NCBI RefSeq assembly: GCF_016802725.1
Contig: NC_052671.1
Coordinates: 14,403,231 to 14,467,230 of the forward strand
From: Solenopsis invicta
Taxonomy: Eukaryota; Arthropoda; Insecta; Hymenoptera; Formicidae
Reading direction: 5' to 3'
DNA: 64,000 nt
Position 1 is the stretch's first letter; each line of letters opens with the position of its first letter. The notes beneath the pieces are model-generated. The model worked only from the letters and a program-made list of their open reading frames with translations. It was not told the DNA's origin and made no database searches. The translations under genes were made by a program, and so were the position numbers. Shown piece after piece: positions 47,261 through 60,624 of the stretch.

Positions 47261-47620
47261 CACTGAGAGAAAAGTGTTTGAGACTATAATTGCGGGATAA
47301 AATAATTCATGGGGTAAGAATTCTATTTTTTATAATTATTACTGCTGTAATAAGGTCAATATTTATAGCAAAATTTTTTCAGAGTTAGTAGAAAAAAACA
47401 CAAGGTTATTATTAATTAATAATTTCAAATATTAAATTATTATAATAAAAAAGTTAATATAGTAAAAATCAAGTAAACGTCAAGATATGGATGAGCATGA
47501 TAAGATAAATATTTTTATACGGTGAATGTAATCACAATTATATTGAGTATATAATTATTTTTTCAACATTTATTTACTATTTAGTAGTAATAATAACTAA
47601 TAGCTACAATTTGCATGGTT
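47261..47620 (+). mobile_element. TA-MITE, CACTGAGAGAAAAGTG family, 3'-truncated copy
   Basis: Preceded by TA. Interior words ACTATAATTGC and TTATAATTATTACTGCTGTAA are shared with the complete copy. It ends at TAATAGCTACAATTTGCATG, short of the GTTGGCAC...CAGTG end, at the duplication joint. Confidence 0.8.
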
Positions 47621-47786
47621 AAAAACGAGAAAGTGCTCGTCTTAAAGGTATTCACAAAGATGGTAGCACATCTCCTTTGTTTTCGTTCATTTTCTAATAA
47701 CTTTTAAAGAGCTGCATATCAGATAAAGTTTTAAAACGGTTTCATAAAAGAATAACATTAAGAGTAACGATAATTTATGTTGGATA

Positions 47787-48189
47787 CACTAAGAGAAAAG
47801 TGTTTGGCATTTGTGACTATAATTGCATGATGAAATAATTATGGTAAGAGTAATTCATTTTTGCAATTATTATTGCTATAATTTTAATAATAGTAATCTT
47901 GTGTAATTCTACCACCTGTGAAAATTTTACTATAAGTTTTTCAAATAATAATGCGATAAAGTATCAAGATATAGAAATAAATGTAAAACAAACATTTTTA
48001 TATAATAAATACAATTACAATTATAGTGAAAATAATTATTTTTTAAATATTTACTCACTATTTATTTGGTAGTAATAATTAATAGCTACAGTTTATATGT
48101 TAAGAGAAATTATATATAGTTGGCACAATAAATAAAGATTTCGAATTATAATTAAATTATAATTGCGCCATTATTTTTTTCTTTCAGTG
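47787..48189 (+). mobile_element. TA-MITE, CACTGAGAGAAAAGTG family, complete copy
   Basis: TA duplication at 47785-47786 and 48190-48191. Ends are CACTAAGAGAAAAGTG and TTTTTTTCTTTCAGTG. At 403 bp it is the reference copy for the family in this window. No frame; non-autonomous, probably moved by a mariner-type transposase. Confidence 0.85.
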
Positions 48190-48194
48190 TAATA

Positions 48195-50990
48195 ATAGAG
48201 ACTCAAGATTAATAGAGACGTAGATTGAGTTTGTATACATGCACGTTGAATAGAATAAAATCTGATTGATCGAGCAAATATTTAAAAAAAAAATATATAT
48301 ATATGTATATACATATGGTATGTATAGGTAGTGTAATCGATCCTTGCAAATCCATTAGCGTCATTACGGTCGATGACAGATGAAGAAAGCAGGTCGGGCC
48401 AAGAATAATTCAGACATGTTCGCGTTTCGATTAAATGCCCTTAATGGCGTCGCGCGAGCGATACATTGAGTTTTAACGGCCAGTTAAAACACCGCTCGTC
48501 CCGCATCGCCCTTACCTTCGTGTATATCCGCGGCTCGGTCGGCACTTTTATATTGTCGGGTACCATCGAAGAATCGAGCGTACCCGAGTCATCTTTATGG
48601 TCAATCTACGTACGCGAGCCTCGAGCTCTCGCTAAGTAATTAAGAGCGAGCACCGACTGTCGGGTCTGATTAATAGAGGACGGCGCGAGATAATCGAAAG
48701 GAAGTAACGAATGGAAAGAAGCTAAGGTGGCAGGCAACGCGCGTCCCGGTGATGCCATCAAAACCGACGCGACTCTTTCATGGCCGCTGTACTCACAGGA
48801 AATTACGCCTATTCGCGATTTACGTTACCCACGGTATGAAAATAATTAAGGAGCGATGCGCTGGTGAGTTATCGCTAAAAATGAATATGAAAGTGGTTTA
48901 AATCGTCTTTAATATCGTACATTACCGCTTTGATGAATGTACGCGCTTAGATTCTAGCGCATAAGTGGATCTCCATTCTCCGTATGAATAAATTTTACTT
49001 GTGTGTACACACAAGTGATCTTCGGAAATGACGTTTCACATCTTGATTTGACTGACGCACGCACATGGCAATTTGTTGCCATAATTAACGCTCTATATAT
49101 TACACATATATCTACGCATTGAAAGCTGCTGCTCGCAATACTTTTTATATACCCAGGGAACATCTAAATAAATTACGTACATCTTTTAATTTTAATTAAT
49201 TTCGAGATTAAATATGTTGATTCACGTCATGTCCACATATGTCTCTTTAAGAATGAAGAAACAAGTATTTCCTCTTACCTTGAATACGTTTTAAAATGGC
49301 AAATAATGTAGGCGCGGAAGGAGGAGAGCGGGAGGAAGGAAATACCAACATTTTTCCCACAATTGAAATGAATTGAGTACGAAGTAAATGTACGTACCAT
49401 GTAAATGATCCATTAGCTTCCGGTGTGCTGGAACGAAATACAAGAATTATTGGTATTTTGTTCGTAGCCGCTCACGCGTGTCTAATGACCGCGTTTGACG
49501 ATAATTCGATTTTCAAGAAGGGACTTGTGACGTGCGTATGTATGTGTATGTATGTTGCGTTGGGCCCTTTCGCTCTCTTGAGGCTGACATCGTCGAATGA
49601 CAGTTTGATGAACGGACAGGAAGGGACTGGAAGGCCCACCTGGCTCCGCCAGACAATTAGGATCGGGCTGCAAGGTGGCTCTTCTCTGGCAGAGCGCGAC
49701 GACTCACGTGAACGCGCGCTGTGTTTTCATCTAAACATCAAACTCGGGACTTCGCCGCGATATAATGACTCGATGGTGAATTTAATCCGTGCGATTAACT
49801 GCCATGGTACGTTAAGTGCGAATTATAATTCATCGAAATTTTCATCCTAATTGGTTCCACGGTGCTTGTACAACATGCTCTATAACGGCCTTGAGAATTA
49901 AGTAATTATTGCTGTAGATTTATACTTTATAAAGTCGTAATTGTGAGCAGCGGTACAACACGTGTAATGATAAGATATCAATGAAATAGGCGCAAAGTAA
50001 TTATTTCTCGGAACTTTCACATAAGTTAATGATAATAAGTTATAGCACGCAACTAATTGATCCGGCATAACTCGACGAATAAATTTATAAGTATAGCTTT
50101 GTTTTTAAAATCGACGTAATAAAATTTTCTTGTTCTTAATATTAAAACAATATAATTGAAGCTTATAAATTTTTATGAATGTAACTGTATAAATAATTTA
50201 AATTTAAGTAGTTTAACACACACTCCGTATTATATCTTTCACAAAATTTAGAATTGTACTGTTATAAAAAAATTAAAAAATAAAATTAAAAAAATGATCG
50301 CAATCATCACCTCTTAAAGTCGATATAAAGAAAAGGTCCGCGCCTACAGGAGAGCTCAACACTGAAAAATTACGAAACGCACAGACTTGCGTACGTATCT
50401 AACGTATGCATGCAGCAAGCAGCAGTCGAATCCGCGTGAAATGATGCACGGTGAACCGTGAATCACTTCCTACGTCGAAGTCGATGCCTGGTTGATAGTC
50501 GGCGATACCTCGTCAGGTTGAAACAGTGGAGTTAATGAGATGTGCACGAGGAACGAGGCGTATGTATACATATAGGTGTTGGTGAACCTCTCTCTTTCTC
50601 TCCCTCTCGGGGAAGGTGAGTCGGTGTTCGGCGGCGGTTGAGTTAGTGAGCTGGTGGTATAGCAATGAACAGGGGGGAGACCACGAGGGGGTTCCGACGT
50701 ATTGTAATTGCGGCCTGGCAAGCAGCTGAGTCCTCCACGCGTGGACGATCTTGGTCGCTGGTCCGAAACGGCGAGTGATTCTAATCACTGTTCCTGGCAA
50801 TTCTTACGCACTCCGCGTCTTGGTCGGCGGCGAACACTTCGCGAAGACGCCGTATTTACGCGAGACTTTCTCTATTTCCATTAACGCAGGGTTGAGAAAG
50901 CTTAACAAACCGTCGTTGAGTTGCGTTGGATTATATTCAGACAATGAGAAAACGGTGTTTGTATTTGTAACCAGTTTGCACAGTAAAATA
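48195..50990. other. Intergenic DNA, no gene seen
   Basis: GC-balanced unique DNA (48.35-49.0, 49.4-49.9 and 50.3-50.95 kb) and AT-rich intervals. A plus frame at 49425-49850 is open for 141 codons but has no motif, no wobble bias and no splice context. Confidence 0.5.
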
Positions 50991-50994
50991 TAAT

Positions 50995-51335
50995 TTCGGT
51001 TAGCAGCTCCATATATTTTTATAGTTATTGATGCTATAACATAATACTAGTAATAGTAATAATCTGGTGTTTATAGGTTTTTAACTTATAAAAAATAAAT
51101 TACTATAAATTATAATAATTTTTAATATTTATATGTCGAGATATGGCTAGCAAAAATATAATAAACATTTTTGTATAGTAGATAAAATCACAATTATCGT
51201 GAATATAACTTTTTTCTAACACTCGTTTAGTATTTACGTAGTAATAACAATTATTAATATTTATAATTGTGACACCAAAAATAATCAAATTTACACTATG
51301 ACAATTGCAATCATTCTTTTTTTTTTGAATGTAAG
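50995..51335 (+). mobile_element. TA-MITE family copy, 5'-truncated
   Basis: Begins within the family interior (GGTTAGCAGCTCC) and runs in the same order as the 47787 copy to a CATTCTTTTTTTTTTGAATG end. The usual CACTGAG start is missing. Confidence 0.6.
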
Positions 51336-51472
51336 AATCGCAGTACCTATTCATTAGAGGCAAAATTTTATCACTTGTTGAATGGCAGTCGATAAAAAAT
51401 TTTCTAGTGCAAAAATTTATTGTTATTTTGATGCAATTTTAATGTATGTTTTCGTAATTGTACAAATTACGA

Positions 51473-51834
51473 ATTGAAAGGAAAAATGTCAAAACTGTCA
51501 TTAATTTGATTATAATTTCTAATCATTTTCAGTGCCAACTATATATTTATAGGTGTTTTAGCAATGTAAACTATGTTATTTATTATTACTATGTAAATAG
51601 TAATCGAATGTTCTCTAAATAGTTAAATTTATTTTACCATTCATATCTTAACATTTTACTACACTAATATTTAAAATTATCATAATTTATAGTAAAATTT
51701 TTTTGTAGCTGATAGAACCATAAAGTTATTAGTGCTAACATTATAGCGGTAATGATTATAAAAAATGGAGCTCCTAATCATAATTACTTTACCATGCAAT
51801 TATAGTCGCAAGCACCGAACACTTTTCTCTCATT
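51473..51834 (-). mobile_element. TA-MITE family copy, inverted
   Basis: Ends CACTTTTCTCTCATTG followed by TA. The interior (GAGCTCCTAATCATAATTAC, CATTATAGCGGTAATGATTA) is the reverse complement of the 47-kb copies and is not interrupted, so it gives the empty-site reference for the nested insertion at 3862. The left end is approximate. Confidence 0.75.
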
Positions 51835-51839
51835 GTATC

Positions 51840-54280
51840 TCGGATGAATTTTAGTCACTGTTTTTTGAAAGCATTGATCGCGATGTCCGCGTTCCATTCA
51901 CGCTGTTTTAATTCAACGGTCGCGTAGGCGTCATATGTACAGATATGTCACACGGAACACTCTGCGCGCTTAAAACGCCGAGGCGAGTACAAAGCGAGAG
52001 GATCGCCGCGAATGGAGAGGATCCATACTAGCCGGTCTCGAGGCCTATCCAACCGCGAATATCTATGAACATACACGATATGTCCGTTCGACTGTGTTGC
52101 TTTCCTGTTATTATTGCAGTCCCCGTATCTCGCGTCCGCGCGCCAACGTGCGCCTGCTCGCCCCTGATCCCGAGAACAGATACACAATGCTCCTGCTCTT
52201 TTTACTTCCTATTTATTCCCTTCTTCGACAACGTTGCGGTAGATCGAGGTACTACGGCCGTGACATCGATTTTGAGCTCGGAAAGTTCCCGGCAACTGTC
52301 AGACTTCACGGTTGCGATGAATAATGCGGCGGCACTTTCCTCTGCACCCGTTATATATTTCATTATGAAAAGATGAGAGAGACGTTTAACGCGCGCAAAC
52401 GCCCGAAATTGTGTTAGAAAAAAAAAATTTCAATAGTCGCCTTGAACGGTTGTAAATAGAATTGCAGCAGGGAAACATTCTTAGTGATACGCACAAAAGT
52501 TCTTCGTTTATATATTGTAACTCGAGAAGAGCCGTGAACCTTGAAAATGTGTACTGACCCATAATAAGATAATATATGTTGAGAGTTATTACAATATCAG
52601 TTCGGCACATCGAAGCCTGTTACAGCGCAAGAAGCGTGATGAGAGCGCACGATAATAAATTTAGTGGTGTTATTAAGTAATCAATCGGGAGCGGACAGCG
52701 TGCGCGGTTTACAGCAAGGACGGTTTCTCTCCTAGCGAACCCGTCCATTATCATAATTTAGTCACATAAAAGAATTTCAAATGAACCGTTCGATATATTA
52801 ATTCCTGGTAGATTCGCATCGGTGTGCAAGAGGAAGAGACGGTCTATTCTCTCATTAGCCACTCAGCTCGCCGATCGCAAATTAATTCCGTCATCCGACA
52901 ACGCCCAATTAAGGCATATGAAGCGTGAAGATAGCAATCGTCTTCCTTCAGAAGCGCTACTTTGCATAAGCGAAGAAATGTGCGCGCGTCTGAGCTACTC
53001 GAGCATTGTTCTCTGTACACGACGCATAAACGATTACCATATCGATAGTCGGAAAATTTGCTCGATAAACTGCCACAAAATGTTCGACTAACGAACAGTG
53101 GAATAAATCAATAGAAGTAAAAGATTTATTTTCGATTACGGTTCATACTTTCATCGATATTTATTCTTTCTTGAAAGATTTATAACAAAAAAAAAAATAA
53201 AATAAAATAAAATAAAATAAAAATGTTATAAGAACAGATCGTAACAAGTTGTGGGTTTTAAATCGTGCAATATCACTTCACGTGAGGCTCTCTGACCTCG
53301 CACAGCACATTCAGAAAACGGAAATTTCTGTCGGGTATCAGTAACAGTCGGTTTGATGCTTTCCACGAACCAGAGCGATACTTCGAACACAGGGCGCCAT
53401 TGTTTCCTCTCGAAATATCATTTGTTCTACGCAACGACTAAGGAAACAATGGCCGGAACGCCCGCAGGTTGTTGACTCGATTGTCACCGGCTTCATTTTT
53501 CTTCCTTCTCTCTTTCTCACTTCTTCTTCCGCCCGCTAAGGCGAGCAGGTACAGCGGCAATTTCAGAAACGGTATTAACTCGAGCGTTATCACGTGTATC
53601 GCAAAACATTGACGTGACGCGCGCCCCGTGCAAATATTCAGGTGTCTCGAATTATCGTTTACACTGTTGATTCCCGTAATGGGAACACAATCGATAAAGG
53701 CGATCGCCTAAGTAAACGAGTGTACACAATGTGATCTGTACAACGAGTTATAATCTTTGTATAGTTTGTTACTGAGCAACGGCGATATTAACAAGTACGG
53801 CAAATATGTCAAGCAAAACTAATTGGGTAATTTGCATATAATTATACCTATTCGTCGAGATAGTACGTAATGTAGTTTTTAATGCGGAACGGGCAACCTG
53901 TAAAATGGACAATTTTGCTGTTACAGCGCAGACCTTCAAATTGTGCTCGATCACTTGATTTCATTGTTGCCCCGCACCAAGGATACCATTAGTTAATTTA
54001 ACTTTATTACTTGGAAACACGTGTAACTTGCCCCATTATCATCGTCATCAATTAAAACTTCACGTCGCATTCGTTCGATGAATTATTTATTACATTTGCA
54101 ACCGGTGCTTACCCTTTAACAGCGCGCAATAAAATTTTTTTGTCCCGGCATTGTTACATCTTCACGAGCAATTTGATTTCATTAAAAGTATGACCGTGTC
54201 GCAATGAACATTAAGCTAGTGATATCAGCGTTATCACTATGGAACGTATCTTTATGACTCTTTTGTCTTTCTGTTCGATG
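51840..54280. other. Intergenic DNA, no gene seen
   Basis: Mostly unique, moderate GC, with an (AAAAT)n run at 53192-53221. No frame shows conserved content. Confidence 0.55.
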
Positions 54281-56330
54281 AATCAATATACAAAGTGTAT
54301 TGGATCACATTAACTCTTTTTTAATACTAGTTATCTCTAAACCATCAATACTTAGAGCACATATTTAATCTATCGATTATATTGTAGCACACGCAGCATA
54401 AGTTTTATTTCTTAACAATTTCTTTTCATGTAGTTTATATAAAAATTTTTTTTTATTAACATGCGGTTTTTTATGTAAATAATAATAAAATAAATAGCGA
54501 ACAATGATATTATTCTCATTTCCTCGATAGACTACGTTGTGCTTACCATGTTTATTGGAAAATATAAAATTTTTCAGAATTAAAAAATGGAAAAGTTATC
54601 AGAAAATTATATTTTTCCAGAAAATGATATTTATGAAATATTGCATAATGCATTTTCAAAATGTTATTGTAATTCGGTCTATTACATTCAATTGCGGTCT
54701 ATTACATTCGATTGTTCTACGTTTGACTATCAATACGTGATTTTTATTGATTGTTTATTAGTATTTTAGGGCAAGCCCTCTAAGAACACACAAAAATAAG
54801 CCAGAAAAATGCAATAAAAGACAAAACAATTGAGAGAATTTGTAAAATAAAAAATAGAAAAAAATGAAAACCAATACAATGCAATTAGAATTATAGAGAA
54901 AAAAACTAAATATAATAAAAAAAATAAAAAAATAAAAAAATAAATATGAAAATAAAATTGTGTATCTTTTCACGGTGTTTTTACAATTTTTAAACTGCAC
55001 GTTTCTGATTATAATAATTATTATAATAATTGCTTAAAGGAAATTAAGTTACACGTACAAACGTGTATTCATTAAATAAAAGAATCTGTATGAACAAATA
55101 TAATTAGATAGCTAATGTAATTAGATCTCTTGAAAATTAAATTTTTGTTATTAGAGCAAATTTCGATATATATACCGTGTTTATCAAAAACTTAATTTGT
55201 CAAGTATTATTTACTATATTTATGGAAAATGAACTAAATGAATGAAAACGTTATACTGTCTATCTACTACTATAAAAAAAAAGATATGAAATATTTTATT
55301 TTTTATATTAAAAATATTTTGAAAACCCATTATATTTTTGCAACTTAGGAATAGGACATACGACACAAATAATTGACAAATATTGCATGTAAAATGATAT
55401 AACTTAAAAAATGTGATTATAAAATTTGTTAAAGATTTAGAATGATAATTGTACATATGTGAAATAATAATAATGAAGAGGTTAAAACGTGCAGATAGCA
55501 ATAAAATGCACTTTGTGTGCTCTGCGCAAGTGCCGCCTTCCAATCACAGAGCGTCTGTACTACATTAATCCCATGCGCTAAAAGTGTCATATATCTCGAA
55601 CAGATGAGATACAAGACATCAAATTGAACAAAGAGTACAAGGAGCTAAGAAGTTAAAGAGCTTCTATTTTGCTGTACTCCATCCTTTATTATGCTTCTAC
55701 TCTTATGTATTACGAAATAATCGTTAAGCTTTTTACATTTTCTACAGTAATCATTTTATTTGGATTACAATAAATAATTGTGCTACTTGCTACTTACGTC
55801 GACATATCGATTCAATTATAGTTTTGTTAATATTAACAAAAAAACTAAAATCGCAACATAATACTAATATGACATAAAGAAACATAACAGAATGTAAATT
55901 ACCTTCACTCCTTCTACTTTGTTCTGAATTCTGCGGCGTAAATGTCAGACGTACCCTAATTATGTCAATTATGAATATATAATTTGGAATCCTAATCGTG
56001 CTATGAAGCGTATATTCTTATATGATGTGCAGACCGTTCAGACAGAAATATTAAAATACGTTGTTTATCTTTAAAACTGGCAGTAAAAAGATTTATTTCC
56101 TCATGTTTATTGCAATATAAATTTATTTAATTACAAGTAATTATATACTGAGGAAAATACTAAACAAATAATTTAATTCAAATTAAACTAATTTTATATA
56201 AGAGTTAGGTTAAGATGGATTATTAAAGCTCATATGATTTCCAGTAGATTTTGTCCAGCTGTTTTATAACATTGCATATTTGGATATTTGAAGCGTATAG
56301 AAGACCTACCACCAGCTCACTACCATTACA
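54281..56330. other. AT-rich intergenic DNA
   Basis: Very AT-rich with a 20-bp tandem duplication at 54675-54714. Frames encode Phe/Ile/Tyr-rich strings typical of AT-rich noise. Confidence 0.6.
54675..54714. repeat. 20-bp perfect-length tandem duplication
   Basis: CGGTCTATTACATTCAATTG is followed immediately by the same 20-mer with a single change (A to G). Confidence 0.95.
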
Positions 56331-56519
56331 AAAGCGATGGACCCGAAAGAGAGCACTGTAGGCCAATTTCATTTTCGGGCTGCTTCGGCTGCGCTCTTCG
56401 AAACCAATATCGCAATGTTCGCCGCGGAAAGTTCGTCCGGTAATGCCATACAATATCTACTCCAGCTTCCATTACTCCGCTCCAACCGTGCCTTGTAGCT
56501 TCCCTCTCCCCTCCAGTTC

Positions 56520-57560
56520 TAGATAGGCTTCCCCTCCCAACGTCGCCGTGCGACCGCCGCCACCATCTCCTCCTCCTCCTCCTCGTCCTCTCTACCTCCA
56601 TGAAGTGCCGTCCACCTCCACCGGGTTTCGCTTCCTCTCTACCTCCGACCTCCGTGGACCTCCATCCGGCGGGCAGGAGGAGAGGACGGAGAGGTGGAAT
56701 AGCCCCGCGGAGAAGGAGGCTCGGCGAGAAAGGAAGACGGGCAGCGCACCGAAAGTATCCGAGAAAGGAGGATGGATCGCGCATCGGGAATCGGTGAGAA
56801 AGAAGGATGGTCGCGCGGGACATCGGGACGGTCGGCACACGGCAGAGAGAGGAGGGGGGGAGGGGACGAAGGAGACATGCCGAAGAGAAGAGGAGTTCGA
56901 GGGGGTTGGCTGCAGGCACCGGCGTGGTCGTCGTTTTCTTCCACGTTGTCGTCGTCGTCGTCGTCCTCCTCCTCCTCCTTTATCCCCCTCCCCCTCCTCC
57001 CTCCTCCTCCTCCACCTCCTTCTTCTTGTCGTCGTCGCTTCTCTATCCCTGGCAGGCAGGCTTCTTCCTTTTTTTCTCCTTTTTCCAATTATCGATAAGA
57101 CGGAGACGGCGCAATACCGCGACGCTGCTCCGAGGAGTAGGTAAGCGTTCTCTCTCGACTACTCTTCCCTCATGATATCCACCACTACTGCCGCCGGTAC
57201 ACCCGCTCTTTCCCTCCCTATAAACGGTACCTCCGCGTCCTCCTTCGCTCTGTTCACCCTCTCCTCCCCCTCGTCTGGTTTGCTCGCGCGATAAAATTGC
57301 CTCCTCGGTCTTGTTCGATGCCCTCTTCTTCCTCTTCTTCTTCTTCTACCTCCGCATCTTCGTCCTTCTCTTATTTTCTTCTCGTTTTTCGCGTAATGCG
57401 TGGCATAGCTGAAGGGCCAGCAGAACAGGAGAAGGAAGATGGGGTGAAGGAGGAGGAGGAGGAGGAGGAGGAGGAGGAGGAGGAGGAGGGAAGGAGAGAG
57501 CCGGCGTGCACAGAAGCGCGGGAGGAGCTGGAGGAGACGGTGGAGGAGGTCGAAGCGATT
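56520..57560. repeat. Trinucleotide-rich block with alternating strand skew
   Basis: Pyrimidine-rich (TCC/TCG)n at 56560-56660, purine/G-rich at 56660-56910 (including an eight-G run near 56850), pyrimidine-rich (GTC then CCT) at 56940-57075 and 57140-57370, then (GGA)n at 57448-57489. Open frames on both strands, up to about 200 codons, arise because triplet repeats lack stops; they encode poly-Ser, -Arg, -Pro or -Glu. No gene is called. Confidence 0.8.
57448..57489. repeat. (GGA)n microsatellite
   Basis: Fourteen near-perfect GGA units. Confidence 0.95.
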
Positions 57561-58214
57561 TAACACGATTGGCCGGTAGGAATAAACTGGCAACACGCGC
57601 ATTGGTTCCATCGGTTCCATTGGCTATCGGGGCTATCGTCGCTTTCTCTCGCGCGCACCGGCGACGTTTCTATCGGGCTGACCGACTCCTTCTTGCACCG
57701 ACGCGACCCGATCGATCTCCTCTTTTGCCACCCCTTTCCGCCATACAGCCGGACTAGCTTTGATTTTATGGTAGCACGGTGAATTGTTCGCGGCAACGAT
57801 CCCGAAGCTGTTCCCAGGCTATTTTTCCGTTTCCACGAACGCGACGTGTGCGCGCGCGATTAACGAGCGCGCATATGCGGGACGACGTGAGGACCGGCAA
57901 TTGGCGCGATTTCTCGGACCGGCCATATGTATTTCCGGCTGTCGAGATGGAGTAATAATTGTTATTGTCGCCGCGGCACATCCGTCGTTCCCCTTTCCTT
58001 GAAATCGTCGCGTTCGACAATCGCCATTTCGATGTCAAGTACAATTGTGCTGGACACCGCGTTTGTCCGTCAGCCTTTTAAACGGTGACGTAAAGCGGCT
58101 TCAAAAACAAGCTCGATTAGATAAAGTTATTTCCGCGTAGCGTCTTCTCGTTTAAATTATAGACGAATTCGTCAGGAATTGTTCTCAAATGTTAACGCGA
58201 TCGCTTTTTTTTGC

Positions 58215-58335
58215 GCGCATTGAAGGAAAAGTTAATTTGACTAAATTTCTTCAGTTCAAGTATTTATACATTTAACTGGAATACTCGAATTGAAGAAATT
58301 TAATCGAGTGAAACTAGTTAGTTAACTCTTTGGAG
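58215..58335. mobile_element. Short hairpin MITE related to the 3526 copy
   Basis: The left arm TTGACTAAATTTCTTCAGTTC is inverted as GAATTGAAGAAATTTAATCGAG. The same words occur in the 3526-3758 element. Internally deleted; the ends resemble GAAGGAAAAGTTAA and TTAACTCTTTGGAG. Confidence 0.55.
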
Positions 58336-59803
58336 ATTTCAAGACCCAGGCAAATTTTCAATTTTGAATTATTCCGCTTCAAATTCGGATACGTACAAAA
58401 AAAAACTTTTCCGGCCAAACAGTTGTGCGATAATATTCGGAAATATTGATAGAGTGTTCTTTCCAATTTTTAGGATTTTTAGCCTAAAAAGCTTTTCATA
58501 AACATCAGGCACCAGTGACCCGGTTAAACAAAGAAAGCAAAGAGAAAACGCTGGACCACGGAGGGTAAATAATAAATCCCTTTTCATTGCAGTGTAATAC
58601 GGGAATGTGAGTGTAGGAAGTATACTTCCCTGTACAATTTACTTATCGTCATCGCCTTAAAATTATTTGCGACGTCGTGTCGAACGGCAACAATTTCAAA
58701 AAGTGTGATACAGATTGAGCAAGATAAGCCGCGCGTCTACAACAATCAATTCTGCCGATACGTATCAATCACCCCTAACGATCTCAAGATGACTAGAGAG
58801 GGTCGTCTCGACTGCAAAAAGATTAATCGCCCGGGAGGAAGGTGCGAAAGGACAGGTGTGCCCGTCCCTCGGGAGAGGCTTGCGCCTAGCATCGTGTTAT
58901 TTCGCGGCGCGAGATATTACTTCAACCGTTGGCGTTGGCGGGCTTCGGTACGCTCGGCCGGGCGCCATGTTTGATTGCCCGACGTCGTTGATCGCCGTCC
59001 GGCAGGAATTATCATAACTCATCCGGGTAATCTAGCCACCGACTGGAAGAAAGCGACACCGTCACGTGGGTGTTATTTACTCGGCGCGATGAGGGAACTT
59101 TTGAGTCATGGTCATCGTGCGGCCGACCCGTTCGTATATTGGACTTTATGTGTCTCGGCATTAGAGACACGCGAGAAGAAGAAAGAACGGGGGGAATGGA
59201 CAGGAGTAAGTTACAGAGATGAGAAGGGGGAGGGGAGGAGGAGAGGGTAAAAGTTCCACGGTGGTACTGAAATTGATTGCTCGTGTGATGCCATTGATAA
59301 TGCGTCTCGCCGGGGTCGAATTTAAGATCCTGCGGGCTTCATAACGTACACCAGCAAATCCGAGAGAGCCTGCATGGGCTTCTTCTCACGTCCGGGGGCA
59401 ATAAATTGCAGTTACCATAATTTCTCAAATTCGAGATAGCCGTCATCGCGATAAACGATAATGCGCTAATGCCCGAGCGATCATCGCCAACGCGCTCTAT
59501 CACGAACACTGACTTCCACTTGCGGGATACCGTGGCCCCGCGACCGCAGAACTTCCTTCATACGCTCCGAACACTCCGCTCTCACCGCCGTGGCGCGGAG
59601 CCACCGCGAGATTTTTTCCCCGGCGGCGTTCCCGACAAAGGTCAGAAAACTCCGCGTAGGTGATTTCGAGGTGGTCCGAGGTCAAGCTTCTTTGACCGCA
59701 GAAGCGCGGAGAACTCGGCTATTTTGCTCCGTGAGTCTCAACTTCTCCGTTTTCCGCCTCTTCGCCCTTCTCACCGCCGCGCTCGCTCCCGTTTCCCAGC
59801 ACG

Positions 59804-59855
59804 GTCCGTCCGCCCGTCCGTCCGTCCGTCCGTCGGTCCGTCCGTCCGTCCGTCC
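59804..59855. repeat. (GTCC)n microsatellite
   Basis: About 12 GTCC units with two single-base variants. Confidence 0.95.
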
Positions 59856-60624
59856 CCTCCTCATCGTCGGTCCGTCTCGCGGCTGACTCCGGAGGCGTAT
59901 GCCGGTATTATTTATCTTGTGAATACCAAACACGCGCCGGCGCGGCATTGTATTATAATTTACTTACCGACGTTATAATTACAATTCCGTACAAGTGACC
60001 GGTGGCAGGGTGCACCAAGGTCCGTACCTGTTACCACACCGCAGGCCACCCGCTTCCGCGTAGCGCCGTCCCGGTGGGCACCTCCACTACCACCATCGTC
60101 GCCGCCGCCGCCACCGCCACCACCACCATCGGCCAGCAGCACGCATCGCGCGGAACGCGGAGGCCCTGTTTGCACAGGCCGGGCCATAATATTCAATTCC
60201 AATTCATCCAGTATTAACCTCGCCGTGGAATATAATGGGCTACCCGATACCGCCGGTGTAACTTTCACGCACCTATGTGTATACGTGAGCACCGGGAGAA
60301 TACCGTCGAGTATACCGGGCCGGAGTGCCGCCGCGTCGTTACGAATGCTCGGCAGCCCGGAGCAAGCTTATTTGATCATTGTACGTTGGTGATTATATCC
60401 GGACGAAGTGTGCATCCTTTTTGGCCGCGAGCCATTGTGCTGGCTCGCGGTGCGTTTCGCGTATTGTCTTACGGCGGATTTTCACTCGCACGATGAGATT
60501 AATATAATCCCACTTCTTGAGGGATATTGCTGTAACTGACAAGGGAACGAGCTTATTGCTAAAGTGATATCTAAAAACTAACCAGTCGAAAGATCACGTT
60601 TGAAATAAGTATTTTCAGGAGCCT

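Larger units (their letters stand above)
47091..48189 (+). repeat. Tandem segmental duplication, ~530-bp period, containing a MITE
   Basis: GAAAGTGCTCGTCTTAA followed by GTATTCACAAA occurs at 47095 and again at 47629 (offset 534). Each time it leads through the same flank into a MITE starting CACT(G/A)AGAGAAAAGTGTTTG (47261 and 47787). The first MITE is cut short at about 47620, where the second flank begins; the second is complete. Confidence 0.85.
57561..60600. other. CpG-rich intergenic DNA with two microsatellites
   Basis: GC-rich islands at 57.56-58.05, 58.7-59.25 and 59.47-60.48 kb. The latter holds the (GTCC)n run and a (GCC/CAC)n run (60095-60130). A fragment of the 3526-type MITE lies at about 58215-58335. 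A donor-like GGA|GTAAGT near 59203 and TAG|GTAAGC near 57140 are noted but have no supporting exon. Confidence 0.45.

Noticed and set aside
54758..55000. 80-codon Phe-rich minus frame resembling a membrane protein
   Set aside because: Poly-A/T sequence translated; hydrophobicity follows from T-rich codons only.
56326..57620. Several frames of 80-200 codons on both strands (poly-Arg, poly-Ser, poly-Glu)
   Set aside because: Products of CCT/GGA/GTC triplet repeats. Low complexity, no unique domain, open in several frames at once.
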